DNA of 64,000 nucleotides from the NCBI GenBank assembly GCA_023053545.1, contig JAKZAN010000002.1, positions 1,906,375-1,970,374 on the forward strand. The letters are read 5' to 3'. The number at the start of each line of letters is the position of its first letter. Within the stretch, counting starts at the first letter, position 1. The notes under the pieces were generated by a model. It was not told where the DNA came from. It searched no databases and was given only the letters and a program-made list of their open reading frames with translations. Shown here piece by piece: positions 19,818 through 32,127 of the stretch. The position numbers and the translations under genes are program-made. The stretch comes from Lepidurus packardi. Lineage: Eukaryota; Arthropoda; Branchiopoda; Notostraca; Triopsidae.

Positions 19818-20841
19818 GGCTAGGAATGTTTCAGCTGGGGAGGAACTGATGCTGGTTTGAACTTTGCCACTGGCTTTTATACTTCAAGTTTTTGCATTTG
19901 ACGAGCCCACCCCGGTAGCGTCCAAGAAAAAACGAGTTCGACGAGTCTTGGCAACAAAGCGCACTTGGCAGTTCGTGCTTTCGAAGGGCATTTTAGGGAA
20001 ACTGGAGCAGTTGCCACGCCTATATAAGAAAGATTAACAGTTTTCATCCTCTAGGAATTCTCTCACTAGTATACGAATCTAAATCATTATCTACGCCTTT
20101 TACTTTCCATTATCCCATGGCCTTGAAACTGCATGTACTGTTTACCGCTAGTATGACGTACTCCATGTTCCGTTCTAACCTGTGGTTGATTCCATCTAAG
20201 GATCACCAATATCTACATTTATTTATGGGTTCTAGACCAATTTAATTCATATTGTTCTAAAGAACCAGATACGTTCGTTAGCATAACCGATTATGAAGTT
20301 ATGAACCAGATTATTGATGAGCACAAAAAGACCAAAAACGGGTTTCGATTACTCATCAGAATAATGCGCTGTTTACCAGTCTAATTTAGCGGTCTCATTT
20401 TAGAGAACAAAAACTGGAAGAAAGTGAAAGTGAGGGTGTGTCCCCTTTTCGTTGTAATATCACGTTCTTTATAATCTATTCTGTTCGTTACACAATTTTA
20501 GCCAACCTGTTCTGGGCAAGTTATTTTCAGAGGGATCCGTTGGCATTGCCCTACATATTCCAAGGACACGTTATGCTTTTTTTTACCTCACCGGATAACC
20601 TTTTGGTCTTAAGAAATTTAAACTCAATTTAACTAAACCCATCCAAATCTCCCTTGCTATAACCCTTAAAAGACCCCTCGAATACACTTTGCTATGGTAA
20701 CCGTCTGTTTTTCCTGCGCAACAGGAAACGCATGTAAACCCATGTTTATTTTTCAACTACTGTATAATTTCAACTACTGTATTCCTTTACTCTGGAATAT
20801 TAATCGTCTACTCTGGAATAGTTGTCGTAAAATCTCTTGAA
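19818..20841. promoter_or_regulatory. Divergent region between cuticle copy 3 and IFT81
   Basis: It holds the copy-3 promoter near 19842-19882 and presumably the IFT81 promoter near its right end. No coding exon is visible. Confidence 0.6.
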
Positions 20842-23649
20842 ATGGCTAACGAGACGTTAAAATACATAGTGACAGAATTAAACAAAGAACCATTTAAGAT
20901 GAGCCACAATATGGTTACGTTTAGCAAGTTACAACCGGTAGCTCTACTTCAGGTAACACGATGTAACATTGTGTTCCTTACTCTCGCTTTGTTAGTATAT
21001 TCTAATGAATTCTCTTGAGCTAGGTCGTAGGTGTTATAAGCAACGTTTTTGCAGCAATAGATCCACATTCTAATGAATTTTAATGTGTTGAGCTAGGTGT
21101 TGAATGACGTTTTTGCAGCGGTAGATCCTAAGCAAAAAATAGACATTAGAGAAGAAAAACCGGAACAGATGGCAGTCCGAATCCTTGGAATGCTGCAAAT
21201 CCTGACATACAAACCGACTAATATAGAAGACCCGTAAGACCAGTTTACACTCAATGCACTTTTGTTTCAGCATTTATTTTCCATTCATACAGGTCCATTT
21301 TCCGCCAACGACTCGTTACGGGAGACCCAAACACACTTTACCCTATTTTGCAATACTTACTGCAACGGCTACCAGATTTGAAAAAAAGAGCGTACTTGGC
21401 GCGCTACTTGGTGAAACTCGACGTGCCCTTGGAGATCAAATCTGATGTGGACATAGCTGACCTTTATGACCAAGTCTGTTGATTGAATGGGTTTTGTAAC
21501 ATAAAGCACATATAAGAGAAATCTCTTGAGACAAAGGACTTAGGCTACTAATTAAAATACGGGTATTTGTAGTATGATCAGACTATCGAAGAGTTCAAGG
21601 CAACCCACAAGGACTGGGAGAATGGAAAAAATTTCGAAGAAACTGCGTCGGAATTGCGACGAGATTTGGAAGCGATGGAAGAAGAACGCGACGTACTTGT
21701 CAAGAGAGTAGAAAAGCTCCAGCGCAAAGTAGAACACATACCCAACCGTGATGCCATGTTAACCCTCGCAAAAAGCTTACGATTGGAAAAAGAGCGAGCG
21801 CGAGATCTAATGCAGCATAAAACTGAGCAAAAACAACAGGCATTCCAATCAGAACAAAGGATCCAGCATCTCACGCAGCAGTTACGGGATTTGCGTAATG
21901 CTAATAATGGAGCTACTGCCGAAGGTTGTTTCTTTAGCTGCCTGAAACATTAATTGGTTAAAAACCTAAAAACTTATTTGTCTTGCTCCTTTGCCATTTT
22001 TTCGTTCGCTAGGACTGTTTCAAAGGTTAGAAGATGAAATGCGAGTACATACGTACATTGCGCAAGAGAAACTGCCCAAAGAAATCGCTGCTAAACGGAA
22101 ACTAGTAGCAATTTTGGAAGAAGTTCTGGCTTCTCCTGCTCCTCGAGCTACGGACACTGAAGAGCTGCAACGGGAGGTGTGCAAAACTACTTTCGGAAGT
22201 CATTAAATCGTTATGTTTATTATGTAGGTACAAGTATTGAATCTTGAAATGAGTCGAGTAGCTGAGAAAAGAGCGCTGGAAGCTGATCCAACCGAAGATA
22301 AGATGACTTTGTTCCGCCAGCAAGCTGCAATCGTGTCACGAAAGAAGGAAGCTGCTGCTGAACGACTGAGCGAAGCCAGACTCGAAGTACAAGCCTTGGA
22401 AGCTGAGCTGAAAGTATCCCAGAACCTTTCATTGTGCTAATGTAGAGTTCGAAATTATTCAATTTTGCTTTTTAATAGAACAGAAGAGAGCAGTTGGCTG
22501 ACATGGGATCCGAAACCGTGCTCTCCGGCGACGATTTCAAGAACTATGTCAGCGATTTGAGGAATAAGAGCAACGCCTACAAGCAGAAACGTGCCGAGTT
22601 AAACGACCTGAAAGCCGAATATGGCATTTTGAGTCGTACGCTCGAAATTCTGAAGGGACAAGAAGAAGCAGCCAATAGAAACCTGGTGTGGATGATTCTT
22701 AATAGATATAGGAAATCGAAAGTTTAATGGCTTTCCTTGTTCACTGTTTTTGTGGAAAAAAGTCCTTGCTGGAGGCTCAGAAAGGTGTTAGTGGCTTTCG
22801 AAATACCCAAGAAGAATTGGAACGAGTGTCGAGCGACAAAGCGGCAACGGATGAAGAGAAAGGTCGCACTCTGGAGCAAATGTCGGTGTCGGTCAGGACC
22901 CTAATAAGTAGAATTGGCGAGCAGAAGGCGACTTTGGCTCCGATTCTCAGAGGTTTGCGGTTGTCATCAATGGTTGAATTCATTTTATGAACTCCAACTT
23001 TGTTATTTTGATTATATTTTAGAATTGAGACCACTGAGGCAACGATACCAAGAGGTATCGGTAGATTACGATGCGAGAAAACAAGCTTTTCAGGCGGTGA
23101 TAGCTACCGTGGAAAGTAATGTGGCGAAGATTGAGCAAGAAAAGACATGCTTGGAGGACGAGGTTGGGAATCTGGAGAGTAAGCGAGAACAACTAGAATT
23201 AAGTTTGGAAACCAGTCAGAAACATCTGGAAAGGGCGGCTGAGGAAGTCAAGTTGTATATCTCTGGGCGAGAGAAAGGGAATTCTTTACGGTAAGCTTAT
23301 GTTTTCCAGTATGATGGACGTTTTCTTTTTATGTGTTGTTGTTGTTCTCTTGTAGAGAAAAGCTCCACGCGCAAATTACGGAACAAGAAAAACTTGCGAA
23401 CGAATTGAAGGAAGATCAACGAGATTTAAAAGACAATTTGCCCAAGTTGACAGCCCAGGTGAAATTATGGAATGACTTAGCGGAGTAAGATATTTCTTTA
23501 CATACTATCTCTCTATATGTACAAGATTTCTATTTAAATGGAGATTATTTGGTAGGATTTTTGAAGCAAAGAGGCAATTCATGGAGAAGCAGAAGAACCA
23601 AACTCGACTAGTTCGGGAATCAGGCACAGAAACTTTAGTGTTTAACTAA
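20842..23649 (+). CDS. IFT81: Intraflagellar transport protein 81 (IFT81)
   Basis: Eleven exons: 20842-20952, 21097-21233, 21293-21473, 21573-21924, 22013-22176, 22228-22413, 22479-22685, 22763-22952, 23023-23290, 23356-23484 and 23556-23649. All phases agree and give 672 aa, against about 676 aa in human. The N-terminal CH-like tubulin-binding domain is recognisable: [27 protein letters not shown], and [26 protein letters not shown] long coiled coil follows, with the family motifs [28 protein letters not shown] and [13 protein letters not shown]81 pairs with IFT74 in IFT-B and carries tubulin into cilia. In an arthropod that means sensory neurons, and sperm where flagellated. The gene sits inside the cuticle cluster on the opposite strand. 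Confidence 0.96.
20996..21096 (+). repeat. Decayed tandem copy of the IFT81 exon-2 acceptor region, inside intron 1
   Basis: TTCTAATGAATT, then GAGCTAGGT and CGTTTTTGCAGC, then GTAGATCC or ATAGATCC, occurs twice. The first copy is at about 21000-21065 and the second runs into the real exon 2 from 21097. The first copy has lost the reading frame, so it is a dead partial duplication that keeps an acceptor-like TTTTGCAG. Confidence 0.75.
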
Positions 23650-23922
23650 CAAGGTTAATAAGAGATAATTACTTGACTGCTAAAGGAAAAGTTATTAGCT
23701 TGTTTATTTCTTAATACATTTCTTTGTATTTATTTACTTCGGTGAAGGTCTAAAATGTAAGCGAATAATACATACAATAATCTAGAACTCTGAAATTGAA
23801 AGCGAAGGAAAATAACGGAAATTTTGTGGTCATAAGTTATGTAATGTATTTGAACATTGATGGCACAACCTTCAAACAATTAAATAATTTGGGGTGATAG
23901 TTTTGCTATGGGGAAATACAGT

Positions 23923-24537
23923 TTAGTATTTTGTGGGGTAGGCAGCGGGGTAGGCGGCGGGGTAAGCGGGCTTGTAGGCGGGCTTGTAGGCGGGTTGGTA
24001 AGCGGGTTGTGGGTAGGCAACGGGCTTGTAGTCGTTCTTGTATTCGCCAGAGTACTGGACATCAGCGACGTAACCGGTATAGTCATCAGCCTTGTAGGTA
24101 ACGGTCTGACGACGGCCGTCGGGGAGGACTACGGAGTAAGCTCCGCTGACGTATCCCTTGCCATCTCCGGATTCTTTGTGGTCGAAGTGGTTGTAAGAAG
24201 GAACATCATCGACGGCGTAGGCGAAGTCGTAGGGTTGAGCAGCCTGTGTTCAATAGAGATTTAATTGTTAGGACTTGTTTAAACCATGAATGGGAAATGG
24301 AAAGCGCTATTGGACTTACGTATTCGACGGGTTTGTACGCAGCGGGGTAGGCTGGGGTGTAGGTCTTGGCGGGGTAAGCTGGGGTGTAAGTCTTGGCGGG
24401 GTAAGCCGGGTAGACTTCGACGGCGGCAGCTACGGCGACCAAAGCGGCGAGGATGAAGAGCTATATAAAGGCGGAAAATTATTAAAGTTAAGCATTTTAT
24501 TTTATATAGTCCTAGCTTCGGTTATCCTTACCTTCAT
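23923..24537 (-). CDS. RR-type cuticle protein, minus-strand cluster copy 4
   Basis: Exons 24532-24537, 24320-24460 and 23923-24243 give 155 aa. The layout matches copy 2: signal peptide MKLFILAALVAVAAA, two KTYTPAYPA units, the RR domain, then a P/A/Y tail. TATA is at about 24602-24611 and the initiator region is near 24573-24583, reading ATCAGTCCC on the minus strand. Its 3' end lies about 270 bp beyond the IFT81 stop, and the two genes converge. Confidence 0.93.
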
Positions 24538-25552
24538 GGTTGGAAGGTAGGTGTTGTTTCAGCTGGTGAGGGACTGATACTTGTTCGAACAGTGTGAGCT
24601 GCTTTTATACCTCTCATAGAGAAAAAAGAGAAACAAGTGCTGTTACAGGTTCCCAACGATGATCGAATTCCGAAGGGCATTCTAGAGAAACGGAGCAATT
24701 GCCATGCCTGTAAGACCAATATGCACTGTAGCCGTACTTTCGCCTTCTCCCGTTGTAAAAAATTGCATTACCGCTTCAAAGTGTTGAAAGAGACATTGTA
24801 AGTCTGTAACAGTACTTCATTTTGACATTGTTTTGTAATATAATATAATTATAACATACAATTTTGTAGTATCCTAATTATTAATATTATTAATTTTAAA
24901 TGTTGATGACTAATATTATTATTTTATTTCCTGTACTAATTGTATAGAATTTATCCGTTTTTATTAATGGAATTTTTTATAACTAGTGAAAAAGTATTCG
25001 AATAAATTTGCTTTAGCTATTTGATCGAAAGAATATTTGGCTCCAAACTCATATGGCACCCTCAAGCACTTATCGAAGAAGTTCTTCCTTTCTAAGATCA
25101 TTCTTGGCCTTGACGCTCAATTATTGTATGGATGTACACGAAATAGGAAGCAGGCCCAATCGAGTAAGGTGAGCAGGATTATTTTCACCTTTAGCAGAAG
25201 GATACCCATGGAATTTATAACTATTTTTTCTTGCTAATGACTTTAAAACCAATCCGTCATAATTTGTGAAACGGCGGGAGTCACACATCGGGTTTAAAGA
25301 CTTGATATTTCAATTATTAAGCCTATATTGTTATTCTGAACGCAACGTTTCGTTCTTTTATACATTCAATTTCGAACTTGTATTGTACTTGAAGACGAAC
25401 GAAAATACCATCAAAGGCCAATATCGCTATTTAAAGTGAATACTAAAACCGGTAGTTTTGGTTGTAATCATATTATGTATTTGAACATTGACGGCACAAT
25501 CTTCAAATAATTAAATACTTTGGGGTGATAGTTTGCTATGGGGAAATACAAT
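24461..25552. repeat. Segmental duplication, right copy (matches 18069-19191)
   Basis: It is nearly identical to the left copy over promoter and intergenic sequence but about 30 bases shorter, mainly because the right arm of the palindrome is absent. Confidence 0.85.
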
Positions 25553-26168
25553 TTAGTATTTTGCGGGGTAGGCAGCGGGGTAGGCGGCGGGGTAAGCGGG
25601 CTTGTAGGCGGGCTTGTATGCGGGTTGGTAAGCGGGTTGTGGGTAGGCAACGGGCTTGTAGTCGTTCTTGTATTCGCCAGAGTACTGGACATCAGCGACG
25701 TAACCGGTGTAGTCATCAGCCTTGTAGGTAACGGTCTGACGACGGCCGTCGGGGAGGACTACGGAGTAAGCTCCGCTGACGTATCCCTTGCCATTTCCGG
25801 ATTCTTTGTGGTCGAAGTGGTTGTAAGAAGGAACATCATCGACCGCGTAGGCGAAGTCGTAGGGTTGAGCAGCCTGTGTTTAATAGAAATTTAACTGTTA
25901 GGACTTGTTTCAAACCATGAATGGGAAATGGAAAGCGCTACTGGACTTACGTATTCGACGGTTTTGTACGCAGCGGGGTAGGCTGGGGTGTAGGTCTTGG
26001 CGGGGTAAGCTGGGGTGTAAGTCTTGGCGGGGTAAGCCGGGTAGACTTCGACGGCGGCAGCTACGGCGACCAAAGCGGCGAGGATGAAGAGCTATATAAA
26101 GGCAGAAAATTATTAAAGTTAAGCATTTTATTTCATATAGTCCTAGCTTCGGTTATCCTTACCTTCAT
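25553..26168 (-). CDS. RR-type cuticle protein, minus-strand cluster copy 5, promoter/5' UTR truncated
   Basis: Exons 26163-26168, 25951-26091 and 25553-25873 give 155 aa with an intact frame. One change from copy 4 is KTVEY for KPVEY. The coding sequence, splice sites and RR domain are otherwise preserved. The odd part is upstream. In copies 2 and 4 about 47 bases, holding the initiator and the whole 5' UTR, lie between TTCG and ATGAAG. Here TTCG joins ATGAAG directly, so the TATA box (26184-26193) is only about 20 bases from the start codon. Transcription from that TATA box would start at or after the ATG, so this copy may not make normal protein. Confidence 0.85.
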
Positions 26169-26481
26169 CGAACACTGTTACCAGCTTTTATACTACCTCA
26201 TCAGCTTCGGTTTTCACCTTGGTCGAGCCCATTACGATTTAGACCTCGATAGTACTTACAAAAAGAAGTACGACAGGTTCACAATGAATAGCGGAATGCT
26301 GAAGGACGATATGGGAGAAACGGGAGCAGCTGCCACGCCTAAGAGAAAGAAGTACACAGGATATCTTTGGCTGTACTTTTCGAATCCCCTCGCACGTAGC
26401 CTGAACCTTTCCCCAGGGATGAAAAAGTCGTGCCAACGCCATAGGTGGCGCTCAATTTTGTTTTCATTTCGGGTAATAAAC

Positions 26482-28647
26482 ATGGCGCCTAAACGTAAAA
26501 CCGCCAAAAATCCCGCGCCTAAAAATGTCACACCGAAAGAAAAAAATCCAGAAAAAAGACTGCTTAATAACGAAGAAGTTATGTGTCCTATATGTTTCAG
26601 TGTATTTATCAGTCCGGTTTCGATGCCATGCTCCCATAGAATTTGCATGCCGTGTTTCAAAGACACCGTTGAAAAAGCCAACACAACTTGCCCACTTTGC
26701 CGTAGACGCCTTTCACTATGGTATAGAAAAGTTGGGAAGAATTCCCTAGTTGACGAAGCACTATGGAAAGACATCCAAGAGCAGTTTCCTGATCTCGTCA
26801 GGTTACGTTTGGAAGGCTCTGATAATGATGCAAACGCTGAAGGTATAATGTCTTTTCTGAATACTCCTAAATTCTTGTATATTCTCTACCGTTTACTTTG
26901 CTTCAGCATTTAAGGTTACACCTTGTCACAACTTAGTCCCTAACGGCGAGATTGGGAAGGACTTTGAAGCTGAAATGTCTAAAGCGCGTCAAGAAGAACG
27001 TAAAAGACTAGAAGAAGACGAAAAAGCTAGTAGATTGGTTATCGAGAAGATGATGGAGGTACCCCGTACTGCTAACTAACTCTTGTTGGAACTAAAATGT
27101 ATATTTACATAGGAGGAAGAAAAAGAGAAGCAAAGGATCTTGGAAGAACGCCAAATATTACTGCAAAAAGATGAAGAATTGGCGAAAACCTTAGCCCAAC
27201 GTACTTCTACTACTTCTCCTGTTTTGAGAACCCAATCCAAACGTCACCCAGATGCCATAGTTATTAAACGCAAGTCTTCGACAAAAGCGAAATGCAGTTT
27301 AAGCACATTTTTCGGTATTATATCGTTTTGAAATAAAAATTAATAACTTGAAATAAAAAAAATCAATACTTTATTGCCTTAACGTAACAAAGATTTTTTT
27401 TTTAAACTGGATCACCTCAGGTTCCCCAGCCTCAACTTCAGCATTTAAAGCTGCCACGCCTACTCGTCTGTTAGTACCTGAAGCCAAAGTGATTGGGAAC
27501 AGTACGAGACGAGCAAGTGCTGATAGTATTGGACCAGAAACGTGCAGCGTTTTCAGACCAATCAGTTCCGCTCCTAAAACGCCTCCCAAAGCTATGCCTG
27601 GTACTATTTAACTTCAGACTTTTCCAATCTTTTGCTTATAATTAATAATTAATTTGCTTATAATAAAATTATAAAGATGGTACCAGAGTTCAACCCCAAA
27701 TAGTGCACCCTATGAACTTGACAGCTTCCCTGAATCAATGCGAAACTTTTTCTTCTGGTTCGACGGCGACGCAAAGCCCTTCCACATCAAAAGTTCAGCC
27801 ATCCTGCACCATTACCAAAAGTATAATTTTCACCCTAAAATTTCATACTTTTTTCTAAATTGTATTAGATGTCGATGAAGATATCTTTGCGTGTACTCCG
27901 GAATCAAAAGACGGATTGGGACCAGCAGAAAGTACACAATCTTCGGTTTTCCTTACTGGCAATGTGTTACTCTCGCCTGCAGTCAGTGTAGGTGAAGAGA
28001 GTGAAGGCAGTTCTGGTAAATACTTAAAAATCGTGTTCGTTTTTTGTTGTTCTTCGTCTTTAAATAGTATTGTTCTTGCTTTGCAGATGAAAGCAAAGAA
28101 TCGAAAGGATTCTTGGATATCAGTACGCCATCAACTTCAGCTGTTGGTTTAAAGCTAAACCATTCCCCGGACGTACGCCAGTTGGATTCTCCAGTTGTTG
28201 AAGTTTCTTATACAGAAGCTAATACAATCTGTTCAGGTAAAGATCTTTTTTGTATTCTTTAATTTCGCTTGTTAAACATACCAACATTCAATAGATGCAG
28301 CTCCTGCAAAGAAAATTCCGAAACGAAGCTCTTCCCCCGAGTACGATGTGACTTATGAATCCAAGAAAGGTGCAAATAATAACCACGAGAACGATAACTT
28401 GAACCTGTCGCAAGTCTTTGGAGTTGAAACGGACTTAGACGGTCTGAGGAAGGCTGAGAAGGCATTTGAAGAGCGACAGGAACAAGAGAAACGAGATTTG
28501 GAACTAGCCAAGCAATTACAGAAAGATTTTGACAAGCTAAGACGACAAGAGCTCCAACAAAGAGATTCCTACGAGTTAAGGGCCAAGAGTAATAGAGCTG
28601 CTGGTCAGTTGTCGTTGAAAGAGATGTTGGGCAAGCGAAAACGATAA
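26482..28647 (+). CDS. RNF168/RNF169-like RING E3 ubiquitin ligase
   Basis: Eight exons: 26482-26842, 26907-27058, 27113-27314, 27421-27600, 27677-27820, 27869-28015, 28087-28236 and 28295-28647. Phases agree and give 562 aa. After a basic N-terminus, residues about 33-75 form a C3HC4 RING (CPICFSVFISPVSMPCSH, then CPLCRRR), followed by the RNF168-type NSLVDEALWKDIQEQFP. A charged helix at about 150-200 with DEELAKTLAQ resembles the first MIU ubiquitin-binding motif. The last exon has a second helix, LELAKQLQKDFDKL, directly followed by YELRAKS, which resembles the MIU2-LRM2 nucleosome-targeting pair. RNF168 builds K13/K15 ubiquitin on H2A at DNA breaks; that role is inferred here from the domain order. 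The low-complexity middle is S/T/P-rich. Confidence 0.85.
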
Positions 28648-29421
28648 AGGTTTGGACTCCCAAACTCCTTTTTTTGCCTTTATATGCGCCTTAAACCTGA
28701 CTCGTTACCTGTTTTCTGAGAAAAATTTCTAGGTATACACAACATAAAATGGATGTAGAGCAAAAAAAATGTGCGTGAAACCCGAATAACATTCGTGAAA
28801 TTGAAGTCGACGCTGTATCGACGTTATATAAATTGCCTTATAGATGGCGTGTGAATGTTATATTGGTGCCAAAATCTTTCGTGCCAATTACTGTGTTTCT
28901 GGTGAATCCTGAGTATGTGTTGGCGAAATTGAGCTGTAATAAAAGTACATGATATCGGAACCCCGTTCGAGAGAAATTAAAATCTTCATCGGCTCCGTAT
29001 GCTTCAAGTTGGAGCTTGTGTTTTTTGGTATCCAATAGCTGGCGCGGGTTCAGTTGTTAGCTCCACCCCGTTCAGCCTGAAACCGCGGTTTGTGCATTTA
29101 CTGATGATGGGTGACTTGTTTTTGTGTTCTGTGTGAGAAAGGCATGGCGCGGTAGTGAAGTGAGCCGCAGGATTTCCCTTTCCCCCTCTTTTCCGCAGTT
29201 TTTTGGTACTTTTTAGGTAAGTTAACCAATTATTTGCATCCTGATGTGTGTAACACATAGGTTTTCGTGTTCCTGGTGAGTTTGGGAATTTTTAAACTTG
29301 TGTGAAACCTTGTTTGTTTATGCGTCCCTGTTTTGTCTAGCTTCAGGAAACCTTTGCAAAGTCATCGTAGCTTCAGCGTTTTGCAACCACCTACTCAATG
29401 TGTTTGGCAAAGTGGGTGCCG

Positions 29422-29739
29422 TTAAGCTTCATTTATCCTCCCTAGAAGGTTTATCCTTTGATCTGGACTCGTTTTTTGTGTGGCCATTTCCTGGATTAGG
29501 AACTTTCTACCATATCGAGAAAGGCGGACATTGTCGTACTCGTACGGGTCCATGTCAGGACCAACAGGCTGACCTTGGCTATTGCTTATACTTAGATATA
29601 ACTTTCTTCGGGCTCTATTGCTGGCCTTCAAGGGCCATATTTTAAGAAACTCGGGGTTGTTGCTGTCGGTTTTTGGTTTTACCTTCGCAAGTATTCCAGA
29701 ATTGATAACCAGTTCCGTTTCCTTGATACCTTTGTCTTT
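29422..29739 (-). CDS. Unrecognised 105-codon open frame, possible coding remnant
   Basis: This minus-strand frame is open from a stop at 29740-29742 down to a stop at 29422. It has no good start near its beginning. The composition looks protein-like, with blocks such as ELVINSGILAKVKP, FLKIWPLKASNRARRKLYL and YDNVRLSRYGRKFLIQEMA. I do not recognise a family. It could be a piece of a mobile element or a single exon of an unknown gene. The flanks show no continuation. Confidence 0.35.
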   Translation of the reverse strand, partial: KDKGIKETELVINSGILAKVKPKTDSNNPEFLKIWPLKASNRARRKLYLSISNSQGQPVGPDMDPYEYDNVRLSRYGRKFLIQEMATQKTSPDQRINLLGRINEA

Positions 29740-32112
29740 TCAAAACCACATGTAGGCCAAGTCTGGAATTGCGCTGGGCCCAAAACGCTGAAGTTTTTTT
29801 TCGGACTATCATTTCGCATTGCTTAATGCTCAGAAATGTTGGGTGTTATGTCACTTGGGAACTTCACATCGGATCTTATAAAGCTTCCCATAACCTTCGC
29901 TTCCCTGTCACACATTTCTGATCCGTGGCGTTGCGCAAAAGGACCTTGGGACACTTGGGAGCTAATTATACACGTTTGCCAAATTCTGTAATCTGTGGAC
30001 TATTTCAAAATAACGTTTTGCTTTTTTGCGTCTTTTCTTAGGTCTTCCATATGCTGATATGCGTGGATTTAACAAGCTTTTTGTTTACCTCTCAACTGCC
30101 CTAGATCTGATATCGGTTTTGCGTAGAGGGGTCAGAGGTCAACTTTTTTTCCCCTGGGTTTGCCTCCGAGTTTATCAGACTGAGGTAGGTCCTTTACCCT
30201 CATGCCCACTAGTATCGATCGTTTATATTGATCTCGCACACACAATTCTCTCTCCCCCTTCGCCTCAATTGTCCAATAGTAGTTTACAGGAAGCCATAAG
30301 GACGTTCTCTTTTTTCCTCAATTTATTTTTTAAAACAAAGGACAATTAAGGTACAAATAAATCGGAAACGCTGAGTCACAAGGCCTAAAAATGAATCGAA
30401 AAATGTTCCAGGTGCCTGTTAGGTAAACAATAAAATAAAAAAAGTCGCAAATTATCTTATCGGTCATGTTTTGTGTTCACCGAATGCTTTTTATGGTCAG
30501 TTTTGTACCCAAGCTGTAAAACTTTTACTAGGAAAAATTGTCCGGCGTTTATATTATATTTATATTTATGACCCGAGTGATAATGAGCGCGAGTCGCCTT
30601 AGAAACGCCCATATAACATCTAATTGCAGCTGTCTGGCATGGAGGAAACCCCAAAGTGGGTCCTTGTCTGACGCCGTACCGGAAATTCTATGAAACACAA
30701 ACGGTTCTGATTGTAATTTTTCATTTTTTGAACTTTTTTTTCGAGTTTCCTTCCTTGGCTAGAAAGCACAAGTGTTCCATTTTCACGTAGACTCTTTTCC
30801 TGGGTTGTTTGTTAGCATAGGGTTTAATGTAGGTCAAAATACAGCGTTGTAGCTAAGTTTTAGAACAAAAAGAGGGGACAAAAAACGGAAGTTACGGGCT
30901 CTGGTTCGAATAATGGCTGTTAAGGGAGTAAGTGATCTTTTTTTGAGACTATAGCATTATTTAGGTGTTTTTTTGGCTTTTAAAAGGTTCAGATATCTCT
31001 TCTAAAACAACCTAGTATTGATTGGGGGTGAATTGCATGCAGCTGTCCTCCCCGTTAGGTTTGCACCCCACCCCCACCCTTCAAGAACCCTCGGGCATGG
31101 GCTTGTACATTGAGCAAAAGCGGGGAAAAGTACGGGTGAGCGACCTGGGCTAACTTAGCTTAGCTCACACTGGTGCAGTATTACGGTTTATAACTCGGCA
31201 AGACCGAGGCTCCCAAGCTGGGGGAGGCAAAAGCTGGTAACTCGGTTTTCCCTTTCGTTCGGCGAGCTAAAAGCGAAGCCGGAACTTCTGGGCAACAAAC
31301 CCAACTGTCCCGCGTTAAAGCAGCGCTTTTGTGTCGGGTTTGGGAAGTTTTTGGTGCGTAGTGGACCTGCCGGAGTGCTAAAGCTAGTTTGGGCATCGCA
31401 CGGGACTAGTTTGGTCTCGCTGGTGTTACTACTCTCCCCCCGACACTGCCTCCTTTGTGATTGTGAAGTGGAGCAAAAGTTTCGTTTTCTTCCCTTTTTT
31501 GCGCTTTACAGAAACCCGTGCTAACAAGAAACGCCATCAAATATGTCCAATCAAAGTAGACTAAGTAGACGAATCTGCAAAGCAGGTTTACGTGGATCCT
31601 AAATTTAACTGTGATGCGAACCTGGGGAAGGCCTCCAAAAGCTGAAAACTAAGCAACAAAAAAGGAACCTCCCCAGAAAAGCTGAAGCTAAAAAACCCGT
31701 TCATTTGCAAAAGTGCAACACAAGCCAAATAACATAAAGCAAATATAAAATTGCGTCTTAAATAAGCCAAAGTTTGACCCTTCTTGTCCACTCTCACCAG
31801 TTTTCATTGTTGTCTCACCCAAAGTTTTCATTCTTGTAACGTGATTTTGCTCCGGGAAAGAGCTCTAAGAAAGCGTTCATTGTTGAAGAGAAAGTGAAAC
31901 CATTTACAAAAAAAAACTTTCCCTCTGACAGTGAAATAACATTGACTGGTTAGACTTTTCCTTTCACATGTGGTTGCTATGGAAACCAGGTAATACGCCA
32001 ATTTTTGTGGGGATTTTTGTGTGTGCCAGGCGAAGAGTTTTCAGACAAAGAACGAGCGGAATAGTGTGAACCCAGGCTTAGCCAGATCGGCTAGTCCAAG
32101 TCTTTAACATCT

Positions 32113-32127
32113 CCCCCCCCCCCCCCC
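32113..32127. repeat. Poly(C) homopolymer, 15 C
   Basis: An uninterrupted C run in noncoding sequence upstream of the gustavus exons. Confidence 0.95.

Noticed and set aside
25921-26913. A 330-residue plus-strand frame over cuticle copy 5 and the RNF168-like start
   Set aside because: Its first half is the antisense of conserved cuticle exons. The ligase start at 26482 has a better context and matches family structure.
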